From: an uncultured Erythrobacteraceae bacterium
GTDB taxonomy: Bacteria > Pseudomonadota > Alphaproteobacteria > Sphingomonadales > Sphingomonadaceae
Direction of reading: 5' to 3'
Length of the DNA stretch: 6,839 bases
Assembly: GCA_950071875.1 (NCBI GenBank)
Contig: CATMNW010000142.1
Span: forward strand, 1 to 6,839
Shown here: piece by piece, positions 1 to 5,555 of the stretch
How positions within the stretch are numbered: position 1 is the first letter of the stretch
Layout: each line of letters opens with the position of its first letter
Translations under genes and position numbers: made by a program
The notes under the pieces: generated by a model
What the model was told of the DNA's origin: nothing
What the model saw: only the letters and a program-made list of their open reading frames with translations
The model's database searches: none

Positions 1-209
1 TTGATCGATGCCGAGCGCTGCCCGACAAAAACGCGCAAGCCGATCTCTTCGCTTTCGGAACGCTCGACCTCCTCGAGCGCGCCCAGACGCACGCTTACGC
101 TTTCGGAAGAGGACGCCCGGGCTACCGCATCGGCCCCGTCCGCGCCCATCTTTCGGGCCAGATCGACGAGGTCCTGGCAGCGGGCGAGCGCTGTATCGCT
201 ATCGATCAC
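1..209 (-). CDS. pmbA: PmbA/TldE metalloprotease subunit, N-terminal fragment
   Basis: This is the first 69 codons of a gene that leaves the window at its left edge; the family is usually about 450 residues. The reverse-strand translation contains ALARCQDLVDLARKMGADGA, then ESVSVRLGALEEVERSESEE and IGLRVFVGQRSASI. This is the characteristic N-terminal layout of PmbA (TldE): an amphipathic helix followed by the strand with 'RxGxLEEVxRSESxxIGLRVFxGxRxA'. In the family, PmbA pairs with TldD to form a zinc-dependent protease known for microcin maturation, CcdA antitoxin turnover and degradation of unfolded peptides in the cytoplasm. The zinc ligands belong to TldD and would not be seen here. The start is taken as GTG at 209-207, preceded by GGA at 220-218 with an 8-nt gap. 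An ATG at 235 is in another frame and stops at once. The gene lies 74 nt downstream of the membrane-protein gene on the same strand, so co-transcription is possible. The family call is good; TldD rather than PmbA is the main alternative. Confidence 0.85.
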   Translation of the reverse strand, partial: MIDSDTALARCQDLVDLARKMGADGADAVARASSSESVSVRLGALEEVERSESEEIGLRVFVGQRSASI

Positions 210-254
210 ACGAGAATTCCGGCAATTTCGGTCATGCGCGCGGGGTTAGAGCGC

Positions 255-274
255 GCATGCCAGCGTGGCAATGC
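255..274 (-). other. small stem-loop between membrane-protein gene and pmbA
   Basis: GCATGCCA and TGGCAATGC face each other across the loop GCG, giving an 8-bp stem with one bulged A. It starts about 10 nt after the stop of the upstream minus-strand gene. No U-run follows in either direction, so it is not a convincing intrinsic terminator. It could stabilise the 3' end of the upstream message, or be chance. Confidence 0.25.
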
Positions 275-283
275 CGGAGGGTA

Positions 284-658
284 TCAGGAAAACAGCAGCT
301 TGAAGAGCAGGGTCAGGACTGCCGGCAGCCCGATGGCGCCGATCCACAGGAGCGCCTGGTCGCGGCGGAACGCGCCCTTCATCGAACTGTCTGCCGCCGC
401 TTCGTCCGACAGGCCCGTCCAGCGCCGTTCGAACCAGCGGCAAACGGGGATGATCCCGGCCACGAGAATGACGAGCGTCAGGTACGGCACGATGGAAGAC
501 ACGCCCTGCTTGATGGCGCCGACGGTCATGAAAATCTGGAGGCCGGTGTAAACGAGCAGGGCCCATGCGACGTTATCGCTCATCGACTTGCGCCAGTCGC
601 GCCGGCGTTCGGTGGAGCGGCCACCGGCGATATCGTGATTATGGAGCGCCTTGTTCAT
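284..658 (-). CDS. hypothetical inner-membrane protein with three predicted helices
   Basis: This is a 124-residue protein I do not recognise as a named family. It has a polar, Arg-rich N-terminal segment (residues 1-27, with RSTERRRDWRK) and three hydrophobic segments at about 30-50, 56-73 and 102-123. A charged linker at 74-101 (RWFERRW, then DEAAADSSMKGAFRRD) separates helices 2 and 3. There is no signal peptide and no obvious catalytic motif. By the positive-inside rule the N-terminus and the 74-101 loop compete for the cytoplasmic side, so the topology is uncertain. The start is well supported: AGGGAGA at 673-667 lies 8 nt before the ATG. The stop is a TGA 8 bases past the last hydrophobic stretch's Phe-Lys-Leu-Leu-Phe-Ser core. 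The gene precedes pmbA by 74 nt on the same strand. No function is inferred from this neighbour alone. Confidence 0.75.
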   Translation of the reverse strand: MNKALHNHDIAGGRSTERRRDWRKSMSDNVAWALLVYTGLQIFMTVGAIKQGVSSIVPYLTLVILVAGIIPVCRWFERRWTGLSDEAAADSSMKGAFRRDQALLWIGAIGLPAVLTLLFKLLFS

Positions 659-851
659 CGTGCGTCTCTCCCTGTTTATCCTAACCCGAGTCGCAGTCTT
701 TCAAAATTGTTAAGCTCTGGCAAGCTGCCGTATCCACCGGGACGCGCGGTGTCCGCTACCGGTACACATGCAGGCAGGCCAATCCGTCCATGCACGAAAC
801 CTGCCAGTTCATCGAAAAGGGCTGATTGCAGGGTTTTCTTGAAAGGACCGC
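659..851. other. divergent spacer between the membrane-protein gene and lptB
   Basis: This 193-bp stretch has no convincing gene. It must hold the promoters for both the leftward gene and lptB. The local AT-rich patch at 699-713 is the best candidate promoter zone. On the plus strand, TTGTTA (707-712) lies 18 nt before TATCCA (731-736), a weak sigma-70-like pair. A GAGTC (GANTC, the CcrM methylation site of alphaproteobacteria) is at 688-692. GGCAGG (773-778) and CCTGCC (800-805) could form a weak long-loop stem. None of these is strong. Confidence 0.5.
676..704 (-). promoter_or_regulatory. candidate promoter of the membrane-protein/pmbA genes
   Basis: On the minus strand TTGAAA (704-699) is followed 17 nt later by GGATAA (681-676), with an overlapping TAGGAT (683-678). 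The -35 element is reasonable but the -10 is poor. A start site here would fall at or inside the Shine-Dalgarno at 673-667, so the leader would be very short. Treat as tentative. Confidence 0.25.
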
Positions 852-1655
852 GTGCTATGGCGCAGGGCCATGGCCAATATCAGCATGAGCCCGGACAACG
901 ACGCGGTCCACACCGCCGCCCCGCCCATTCCGCAAGGCGGGCTCGAAGTCGTTTCGATTGCCAAGAGCTACGACAAGCGGGCAGTTCTCACGGATATTTC
1001 CCTGACCGTAGGCAAGGGCGAAGTCCTTGGCCTGCTGGGCCCGAACGGCGCGGGCAAGACGACCTGTTTCTATTCGATCATGGGCCTGGTCCGCCCCGAT
1101 TCAGGCCGCATCCTGATGGATGGCGAAGACGTGACCAACCTGCCGATGTATCGCCGTGCGATCCTGGGCCTGGGCTATCTGCCGCAGGAAACCAGCATCT
1201 TTCGTGGCATGACGGTCGAACAGAACATCAACTGCGTGCTGGAGATGGTGGAACCGGACAAGGACACCCGGGGCGCAGAGCTCGAACGCCTGCTCGACGA
1301 ATTCGGACTAACCCGACTGCGCGCCAGCCCTGCCATGGCCTTGTCGGGCGGTGAGCGACGCCGCGCCGAAATTGCCCGTGCGCTGGCTGCCAAGCCTTCG
1401 ATCATGCTGCTCGACGAACCTTTTGCCGGGATCGACCCCCTGTCGATCAGCGACATCCGTGACCTCGTGAAGGATCTCAAGACCCGCGGGATCGGCGTTC
1501 TGATCACCGACCACAATGTTCGCGAGACGCTCGAAATCGTCGATCGCGCCTGCATTATTTATGGCGGACAGGTCCTGTTCGCGGGCACGCCTGAGGCGCT
1601 CGTGGCGGACGAGAACGTCAAGCGCCTCTACCTCGGCGAGAATTTTTCCCTGTGA
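852..1655 (+). CDS. lptB: LptB, ATPase of the LPS transport (Lpt) system
   Basis: Cytoplasmic ATPase that, as a dimer with LptF and LptG, extracts lipopolysaccharide from the inner membrane and drives it across the periplasm. The ABC order is complete: Walker A GPNGAGKTT (63-71), Q-loop with YLPQETSIF (109-117), signature LSGGE (164-168) followed by RRR, Walker B IMLLDE (184-189) and the switch histidine in ITDHNV (H221). The YLPQETSIFR and LLDEPFAGIDP segments and the C-terminal YGGQVLFAGTPE are typical of LptB rather than branched-chain amino-acid ABC proteins. There are no membrane segments. The start is unsettled: GTG at 852 has GAAAGGA only 4 nt upstream and gives 267 residues, while ATG at 870 gives 261 and looks more natural but has a poor ribosome site. 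About 30 residues before the ATPase fold are low in information either way. The usual partners lptC and lptA are not immediately upstream. rpoN follows after 159 nt, a common lptB-rpoN order in proteobacteria. Confidence 0.95.
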   Translation: MLWRRAMANISMSPDNDAVHTAAPPIPQGGLEVVSIAKSYDKRAVLTDISLTVGKGEVLGLLGPNGAGKTTCFYSIMGLVRPDSGRILMDGEDVTNLPMYRRAILGLGYLPQETSIFRGMTVEQNINCVLEMVEPDKDTRGAELERLLDEFGLTRLRASPAMALSGGERRRAEIARALAAKPSIMLLDEPFAGIDPLSISDIRDLVKDLKTRGIGVLITDHNVRETLEIVDRACIIYGGQVLFAGTPEALVADENVKRLYLGENFSL

Positions 1656-1814
1656 TGTCCCGGACAACAGCAAGCTGATGGACGGTGGCGGATCCTGGTC
1701 CGCCGGGACGGCGCCGGTTCACACCTGTAGCCGGGCCAGCTCCGTCGACGGTCGAAACAGGACCGCGGCGGTAGTGAAGATGCAGGCGGCACATTTGCAA
1801 GGGTCGGCCGCATA
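1656..1814 (+). other. lptB-rpoN spacer with a short hairpin
   Basis: This 159-bp stretch has no credible gene. A hairpin GGCGGA (1687-1692), loop TCCTGG, TCCGCC (1699-1704) begins 31 nt after the lptB stop, with no T-run after it, so it is at best a weak attenuator or a stabiliser of the lptB 3' end. I could not identify a clear promoter. A Shine-Dalgarno-like AAGGG at 1799-1803 serves rpoN. Whether rpoN is read from lptB or from its own promoter cannot be decided from sequence alone. Confidence 0.45.
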
Positions 1815-3263
1815 ATGGCACTGACCCCGCGCCTCGATCTGCGCCAGACCCAGTCGCTGGTCATGACGCCGCAGTTGCAGCAGGCCATCAAGCTGCTTGC
1901 GCTGTCCAATCTCGAGATCGAAACCTTCGTCGCCGAAGCCCTCGAATCCAATCCGCTGCTGGAAATGGGCGAAGTACGCCGCGAGGCGGGTGACGATACC
2001 CCGACAGCCGACCCGCAAGAACACGAAGCGACGCCCGATTTCGATGGTGAGGCAGCGCTCGATGTTGCCGACCACGCCCTCGACCCCGAACGCGCGCCCG
2101 GCGATGCGGGCGACTGGAGCCGGGCAGATACAGGGTCTGGCGCTGCGGAACTGCCCGACCTCGAGAACCGGTCTTCCGGAGGCCCCACGTTGGCCGAATA
2201 TCTGTGCGACCAGATCGGCGCCGTTGCGCATGATGCGCGCGAGGCGCTGGTCGCCGTGCGGATTATCGGCGAACTGGACGAAGCCGGATATCTGGCCAGC
2301 GACCTGCGCGGTATCGCCGAAGACCTGGGCGTACCGCTGGCCGAGGCAGAGCGCGCGCTGGCACGGGTGCAGTCGCTCGATCCCACCGGCGTCGGGGCAC
2401 GATCGCTCGGCGAATGCCTCGCGTTGCAGGCGAAGGAAGCCGACCGATACGACCCCTGCATGGCGCGGCTGATCGACAACCTCGACCTCGTGGCAGCAGG
2501 CGACATCGCCCGGCTCAAGCGTATGTGCGAGGTCGACGACGAGGATTTCGCCGACATGCTCGCCGAACTGCGCGAGTATGATCCCAAGCCCGGCCTTGCC
2601 TTCGGTAGCGCTGCCGAGACGGCGGTCGTTCCCGATGTCCTGATCGCCAAAAGCGACGAAGGCTGGGATATCCGCATCAATGAAGCCAGCCTGCCGCGCC
2701 TCGTCGTTAACCGGGAATATTACCTCGAACTCAAATCGGGTGCGCGCGACAAGGCTGCCCATGGCTGGCTCAACGAACAGCTTGGCGAAGCCGACTGGCT
2801 GATCCGCGCCCTCGACCAGCGGCAAAGGACAATCCTCAAGACGGCCGCCGAAATCGTGAAGCGACAGGAAGGGTTCTTCCGCGAAGGCGTCACCGCAATG
2901 CGCCCTCTCACCCTGCGCGAGGTGGCCGAGGAAATCGAGATGCACGAAAGCACGGTCAGCCGCGTCACGAGCAACAAGTATCTCGCCTGTCCGCGCGGCA
3001 CCTTCGAACTGAAGTATTTCTTCTCGAGCGGCGTGGCTGCGGCGGACGGCGAAGGGGCCAGTTCCGAAGCGATCAAGGCACGGATCAAGACGCTGTGCGA
3101 TAACGAGGATCCGAAGAAAGTCCTTTCCGATCAGAAGCTCGCCGACATGCTGAACGCAGAAGGTTTCGACCTCGCCCGCCGCACCGTCGCGAAATACCGC
3201 GAAGCGATCGGAATCGGTTCGTCCGCGCAGCGGCGGCGCCAGAAGAAGCTCGCCAACCTCTGA
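1815..3263 (+). CDS. rpoN: RNA polymerase sigma-54 factor
   Basis: 482 residues, normal for sigma-54, which directs polymerase to -24/-12 promoters and needs AAA+ enhancer-binding activators to open DNA. Region I (about 1-50) is the Gln/Leu-rich activator-interaction segment with LRQTQSLVMTPQLQQAIKLL and ESNPLLE. Region II (about 51-120) is acidic and low in complexity, rich in Asp, Glu, Ala and Pro, as often seen in alphaproteobacteria. The core-binding region follows to about 310. The DNA-binding half has a helix-turn-helix at about 366-386 (LTLREVAEEIEMHESTVSRV) and the RpoN box ARRTVAKYRE at 454-463, the family signature that contacts the -24 element. The C-terminus is basic (QRRRQKK). 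The ATG at 1815 begins exactly with the expected MALTPRLDLRQ start and has AAGGG 11 nt upstream. No sigma-54 activator gene is in the window, so the regulon is unknown. ctrA follows after 144 nt on the same strand. Confidence 0.97.
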   Translation: MALTPRLDLRQTQSLVMTPQLQQAIKLLALSNLEIETFVAEALESNPLLEMGEVRREAGDDTPTADPQEHEATPDFDGEAALDVADHALDPERAPGDAGDWSRADTGSGAAELPDLENRSSGGPTLAEYLCDQIGAVAHDAREALVAVRIIGELDEAGYLASDLRGIAEDLGVPLAEAERALARVQSLDPTGVGARSLGECLALQAKEADRYDPCMARLIDNLDLVAAGDIARLKRMCEVDDEDFADMLAELREYDPKPGLAFGSAAETAVVPDVLIAKSDEGWDIRINEASLPRLVVNREYYLELKSGARDKAAHGWLNEQLGEADWLIRALDQRQRTILKTAAEIVKRQEGFFREGVTAMRPLTLREVAEEIEMHESTVSRVTSNKYLACPRGTFELKYFFSSGVAAADGEGASSEAIKARIKTLCDNEDPKKVLSDQKLADMLNAEGFDLARRTVAKYREAIGIGSSAQRRRQKKLANL

Positions 3264-3287
3264 GACTTTCGCACAACACTCAAAAAA

Positions 3288-3313
3288 GTTAACGAAGTTT
3301 ACTCACCGTTAAC
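3288..3313. promoter_or_regulatory. candidate CtrA box(es) upstream of ctrA
   Basis: Two identical GTTAAC palindromes lie at 3288-3293 and 3308-3313, 20 bp apart or about two helical turns. The second forms TTTA (3298-3301), 7 nt, TTAAC (3309-3313), one mismatch from the CtrA consensus TTAA-N7-TTAAC. The first is a half-site only. A further half-site, GTTAA, is at 3337-3341. CtrA autoregulation is established in Caulobacter; its presence here is inferred from this match and position. Confidence 0.6.
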
Positions 3314-3314
3314 C

Positions 3315-3343
3315 TTTTCCGTTCAGATGTTGTGTGGTTAATA
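3315..3343 (+). promoter_or_regulatory. candidate core promoter of ctrA
   Basis: TTTTCC (3315-3320) stands 17 nt before TTAATA (3338-3343), a loose sigma-70-like pair immediately downstream of the candidate CtrA box, where an activator touching the -35 would sit. It would give a leader of roughly 55-60 nt. An alternative -10-like CTAGGG is at 3382-3387. Neither has a good -35, which would fit activator dependence but is weak evidence. Confidence 0.3.
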
Positions 3344-3407
3344 CAGGGCAACACCTCTTACCGAGGGGTTACCGCGAGACACTAGGGAACCAACGGGGGA
3401 CATCCCA

Positions 3408-4103
3408 ATGCGTGTACTGCTGATCGAAGACGAGCCGACAACCGCCAAGGCGATCGAGCTCATGCTCACGACCGAAGGCTTCAACGTCTACTCGACCGAC
3501 CTCGGCGAGGAAGGTTTGGACCTCGGCAAGCTGTATGATTACGATATCATCCTGCTCGATCTGAACCTGCCCGACATGCATGGTTACGACGTGCTCAAGA
3601 AGCTGCGCGTCGCCAAGGTGCAGACCCCGGTTCTCATCCTTTCCGGCATTGCCGAAATGGACAGCAAGATCCGCAGCTTCGGCTTCGGTGCCGACGATTA
3701 TGTTACCAAGCCCTTCCACCGCGAAGAACTGGTCGCCCGCATCCACGCCGTCGTGCGTCGTTCGAAAGGCCATAGCCAGTCGGTCATCCGTACCGGCAAG
3801 CTTGCGGTGAACCTCGATGCCAAGACCGTCGAAGTCGACGGTGCCCGCGTCCACCTCACGGGCAAGGAATATGCGATGCTGGAACTGCTCAGCCTGCGCA
3901 AGGGCACCACGCTGACCAAGGAAATGTTCCTCAACCACCTGTATGGCGGCATGGACGAACCCGAACTGAAGATCATCGACGTCTTCATCTGCAAGCTGCG
4001 CAAGAAATTGAGCCACGCTTGCGGCGGTGAAAACTATATCGAGACAGTCTGGGGCCGCGGCTACGTGCTGCGCGACCCTAACGAAGAGGCCGAAGCCGCC
4101 TGA
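3408..4103 (+). CDS. ctrA: CtrA cell-cycle response regulator
   Basis: 231 residues, the usual CtrA length. An N-terminal receiver domain (1-120) has the acidic pocket E7-D8, phosphoacceptor D51 in LLDLNLPDMHGYDVL, S79 in LILSGI and K101 in DDYVTKPF. An OmpR-type winged helix follows (about 125-225), with LTGKEYAMLELL, then FICKLRKKL and ENYIETVWGRGYVLRDP. In Caulobacter, CtrA is phosphorylated through CckA-ChpT, binds TTAA-N7-TTAA sites, blocks replication initiation and activates division and motility genes. In Sphingomonadales its regulon is biased to motility and envelope genes rather than being essential (family knowledge, not shown here). The protein ends EEAEAA; a C-terminal di-alanine is the ClpXP recognition feature of Caulobacter CtrA. 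The ATG has a strong GGGGGA at 3395-3400, 7 nt upstream. Transcription probably ends at the stem-loop 26 nt after the stop codon. Confidence 0.96.
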   Translation: MRVLLIEDEPTTAKAIELMLTTEGFNVYSTDLGEEGLDLGKLYDYDIILLDLNLPDMHGYDVLKKLRVAKVQTPVLILSGIAEMDSKIRSFGFGADDYVTKPFHREELVARIHAVVRRSKGHSQSVIRTGKLAVNLDAKTVEVDGARVHLTGKEYAMLELLSLRKGTTLTKEMFLNHLYGGMDEPELKIIDVFICKLRKKLSHACGGENYIETVWGRGYVLRDPNEEAEAA

Positions 4104-4128
4104 CAAGTTTATCCTTGGACGGGACAGC

Positions 4129-4165
4129 GAAACGCCCCGGAAGCACAGCGCTTCCGGGGCGTTTC
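4129..4165. terminator. bidirectional stem-loop terminator between ctrA and ybdG
   Basis: The arms 4129-4144 and 4150-4165 are perfectly complementary over 16 bp around the 5-nt loop ACAGC. The stem is very GC-rich at its core (CGCCCCGGAAGC) and ends in AAA on the left and TTT on the right, so each strand's transcript ends the stem in a short U-run. It starts 26 nt after the ctrA stop and lies 1 nt from the stop of the convergent channel gene, as expected for a shared terminator. Confidence 0.9.
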
Positions 4166-4166
4166 C

Positions 4167-5381
4167 TTATGTGTCGCCGCCCAATCGTGCGAAATCGAGG
4201 CCGCTTGGCTGCTGGAAGAGACGTAGTCCGAACTCGGGCAGGATAGCCAGCAAGTGGTCGAAGATATCGGCCTGGATCGCTTCGTATTCGCCCCAGTCCA
4301 CAGTGTCGGTGAAACAGTAGATTTCGATCGGCAGCCCTTCGGGCCCCGGCGGCAATTGGCGCACCATCAGAGTGAAGTCCGCACCCTTTATGCGCGGATG
4401 GCTTTGCAGATATGCGATCACATAGGCGCGCAAGGTGCCGATATTGGTGATCCGCCGCGCGTTGATCTGGTCGCAGTCGCTCGACAACTCGTGCCGGTTC
4501 CACTCGGCGATTTCCTGTTCCTTGCGGGCGAGATATTCGTCGAGAAGGCGGAAACGCTTCAGACCTGTGACCTCTTCCGAGCCGAGGAAACGGACGGAGT
4601 TCTGGTCGATCACGAGGCTGCGCTTGATACGCCGCCCGCCGCTTTCGCTCATTCCGCGCCAGTTGCGGTAGCTGTCGGAAATCAGGCGATGCGTCGGAAT
4701 CGTGGTAATGGTCTTGTCGAAATTCTGCACCTTCACCGTGTGAAGTGCGATATCGACCACGTCGCCATCGGCGTTCATGCCGGGCATCTCGATCCAGTCG
4801 CCCACACGCAGCATGTCGTTGCTGGTCAACTGGACGCTCGCAACAAGGCTCAGGATGGTGTCCTTGAAGACCAGCAGCAGCACCGCCGCCATCGCGCCCA
4901 GCCCCGAAAGCAGGAGCAGCGGAGATTCGTCGATCAACGCGGAAATCATCACGATGGCCGCGCCGAAATAGATCGCGATCTTGAGGACCTGCAGATAACC
5001 CTTGATCGGACGGCTGCGGGCTTCGGGCCGTCGGCGATAGAGTTCGTTCGCGTAATCGAGAACGCCGCTGGCCGCCATCGCGACCGACAGCACGATCAGG
5101 GCTTCGGCGACATTGTGGATCACCGTGGCGATCGAGGGGACGAGGTGGGGCACCAGCAATATACCCTGCGAAACCACCAGCAGCGGCGCTGCCGTGGCCG
5201 CCCGCGCTGCGGCCTTGTCCGCAGTATCGCTGCGACGGTCCAGGAAAGGTGCCGCCGCGCGCAACAAGACTTTCTTGAGCAGCCAGTTCACCGCCAGCGC
5301 CGCAAGCGCAAGGCCGACCAGTGCGATGGCCGACTGGAGCCATACCGCGAGTTGCAAGTAGTTTTCCAAGAGTCCCTGCAT
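4167..5381 (-). CDS. ybdG: MscS-family miniconductance mechanosensitive channel, YbdG type
   Basis: 404-residue inner-membrane channel; E. coli YbdG is of similar length. Such channels open under membrane tension during hypo-osmotic shock and let solutes escape. Five hydrophobic segments are visible at about 14-36, 63-86, 90-110, 130-150 and 153-172. The last is the Gly/Ala-rich pore helix (SGLGAMAAVLLLVFKD), running into SLVASVQLTSNDMLRVGDW. The soluble beta domain follows, with GDWIEMP (194-200), TTIPTHRLISDS (226-237) and the YbdG-specific NWRGMSESGGRRIKRS (240-255). The long C-terminal domain carries RRITNIGTLRAY, then TLMVRQLPPGPEGLPIEIY and IQADIFDHLLAILPEFGLRL, which match YbdG closely and separate it from short MscS. 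The ATG start gives a sensible MQGLLENYLQ amphipathic beginning. Its ribosome site is weak (AGG in TCTAGGCGG). It is convergent with ctrA and divergent from the SLC13 gene. Confidence 0.92.
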   Translation of the reverse strand: MQGLLENYLQLAVWLQSAIALVGLALAALAVNWLLKKVLLRAAAPFLDRRSDTADKAAARAATAAPLLVVSQGILLVPHLVPSIATVIHNVAEALIVLSVAMAASGVLDYANELYRRRPEARSRPIKGYLQVLKIAIYFGAAIVMISALIDESPLLLLSGLGAMAAVLLLVFKDTILSLVASVQLTSNDMLRVGDWIEMPGMNADGDVVDIALHTVKVQNFDKTITTIPTHRLISDSYRNWRGMSESGGRRIKRSLVIDQNSVRFLGSEEVTGLKRFRLLDEYLARKEQEIAEWNRHELSSDCDQINARRITNIGTLRAYVIAYLQSHPRIKGADFTLMVRQLPPGPEGLPIEIYCFTDTVDWGEYEAIQADIFDHLLAILPEFGLRLFQQPSGLDFARLGGDT

Positions 5382-5555
5382 GGCGCGCCGCCTAGACGTT
5401 CGGACGTGGCGCTATCAACCCTTGGCACCACGCATCGCAATCCCGGGATAAGGATAAAACGAACCGTCCGGTGCCCCGCAAATGCGAAAACACTTTGTGG
5501 GGCCTGAATTTTCTGCGAATTGGCGCCTTACCAACTGTCTAGGCTACTCCGCCCC
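5382..5555. other. divergent spacer between ybdG and the SLC13 gene
   Basis: This 174-bp stretch has no gene. The octamer GTCTAGGC occurs twice in inverted orientation, once before each start codon: at 5390-5397 read leftward (8 nt before the ybdG ATG) and at 5537-5544 read rightward (11 nt before the transporter ATG). Between them is mostly unstructured sequence with a modest AT-rich patch near 5448-5462 (GGATAAGGATAAAACGA) and another at 5503-5520. Confidence 0.5.
5390..5418 (-). promoter_or_regulatory. candidate ybdG promoter
   Basis: On the minus strand TTGATA (5418-5413) is followed after exactly 17 nt by CTAGGC (5395-5390). The -35 matches TTGACA at five of six bases; the -10 is GC-rich, like those that appear near other starts in this window. 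The predicted transcript would begin about 5383, only 1-3 nt before the ATG at 5381, so the message would be almost leaderless. That fits the lack of a good Shine-Dalgarno. Confidence 0.4.

Noticed and set aside
8..1354. Long 448-codon plus-strand open frame covering the left spacer and most of lptB
   Set aside because: It overlaps the clear lptB frame and two minus-strand genes, is extremely Arg/Pro-rich with no domain, and is the open-frame noise expected in GC-rich DNA.
1687..1704. Hairpin after lptB considered as an intrinsic terminator
   Set aside because: The stem is only 6 bp and no T-run follows, so it is reported only as a weak hairpin.
1628..2945. Two long minus-strand open frames (350 and 408 codons) opposite rpoN
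   Set aside because: They lie antisense to an intact rpoN with full family motifs; their composition (Ser/Arg-rich, or mirror-frame-like) shows no recognisable domain.
3354..3378. CCTC/GAGG stem and repeated TTACCG in the ctrA leader considered as a riboswitch-like element
   Set aside because: The stem is 4 bp and the repeat 6 bp; both are within chance and match no RNA family I know.
3369..4106. 245-codon minus-strand open frame opposite ctrA
   Set aside because: Antisense to a fully conserved ctrA; a shadow of its codon bias, with no family features.
4254..5507. 417-codon plus-strand open frame opposite the channel gene
   Set aside because: His/Arg/Asp-rich with no hydrophobic pattern, whereas the minus strand encodes a clear YbdG-type channel.
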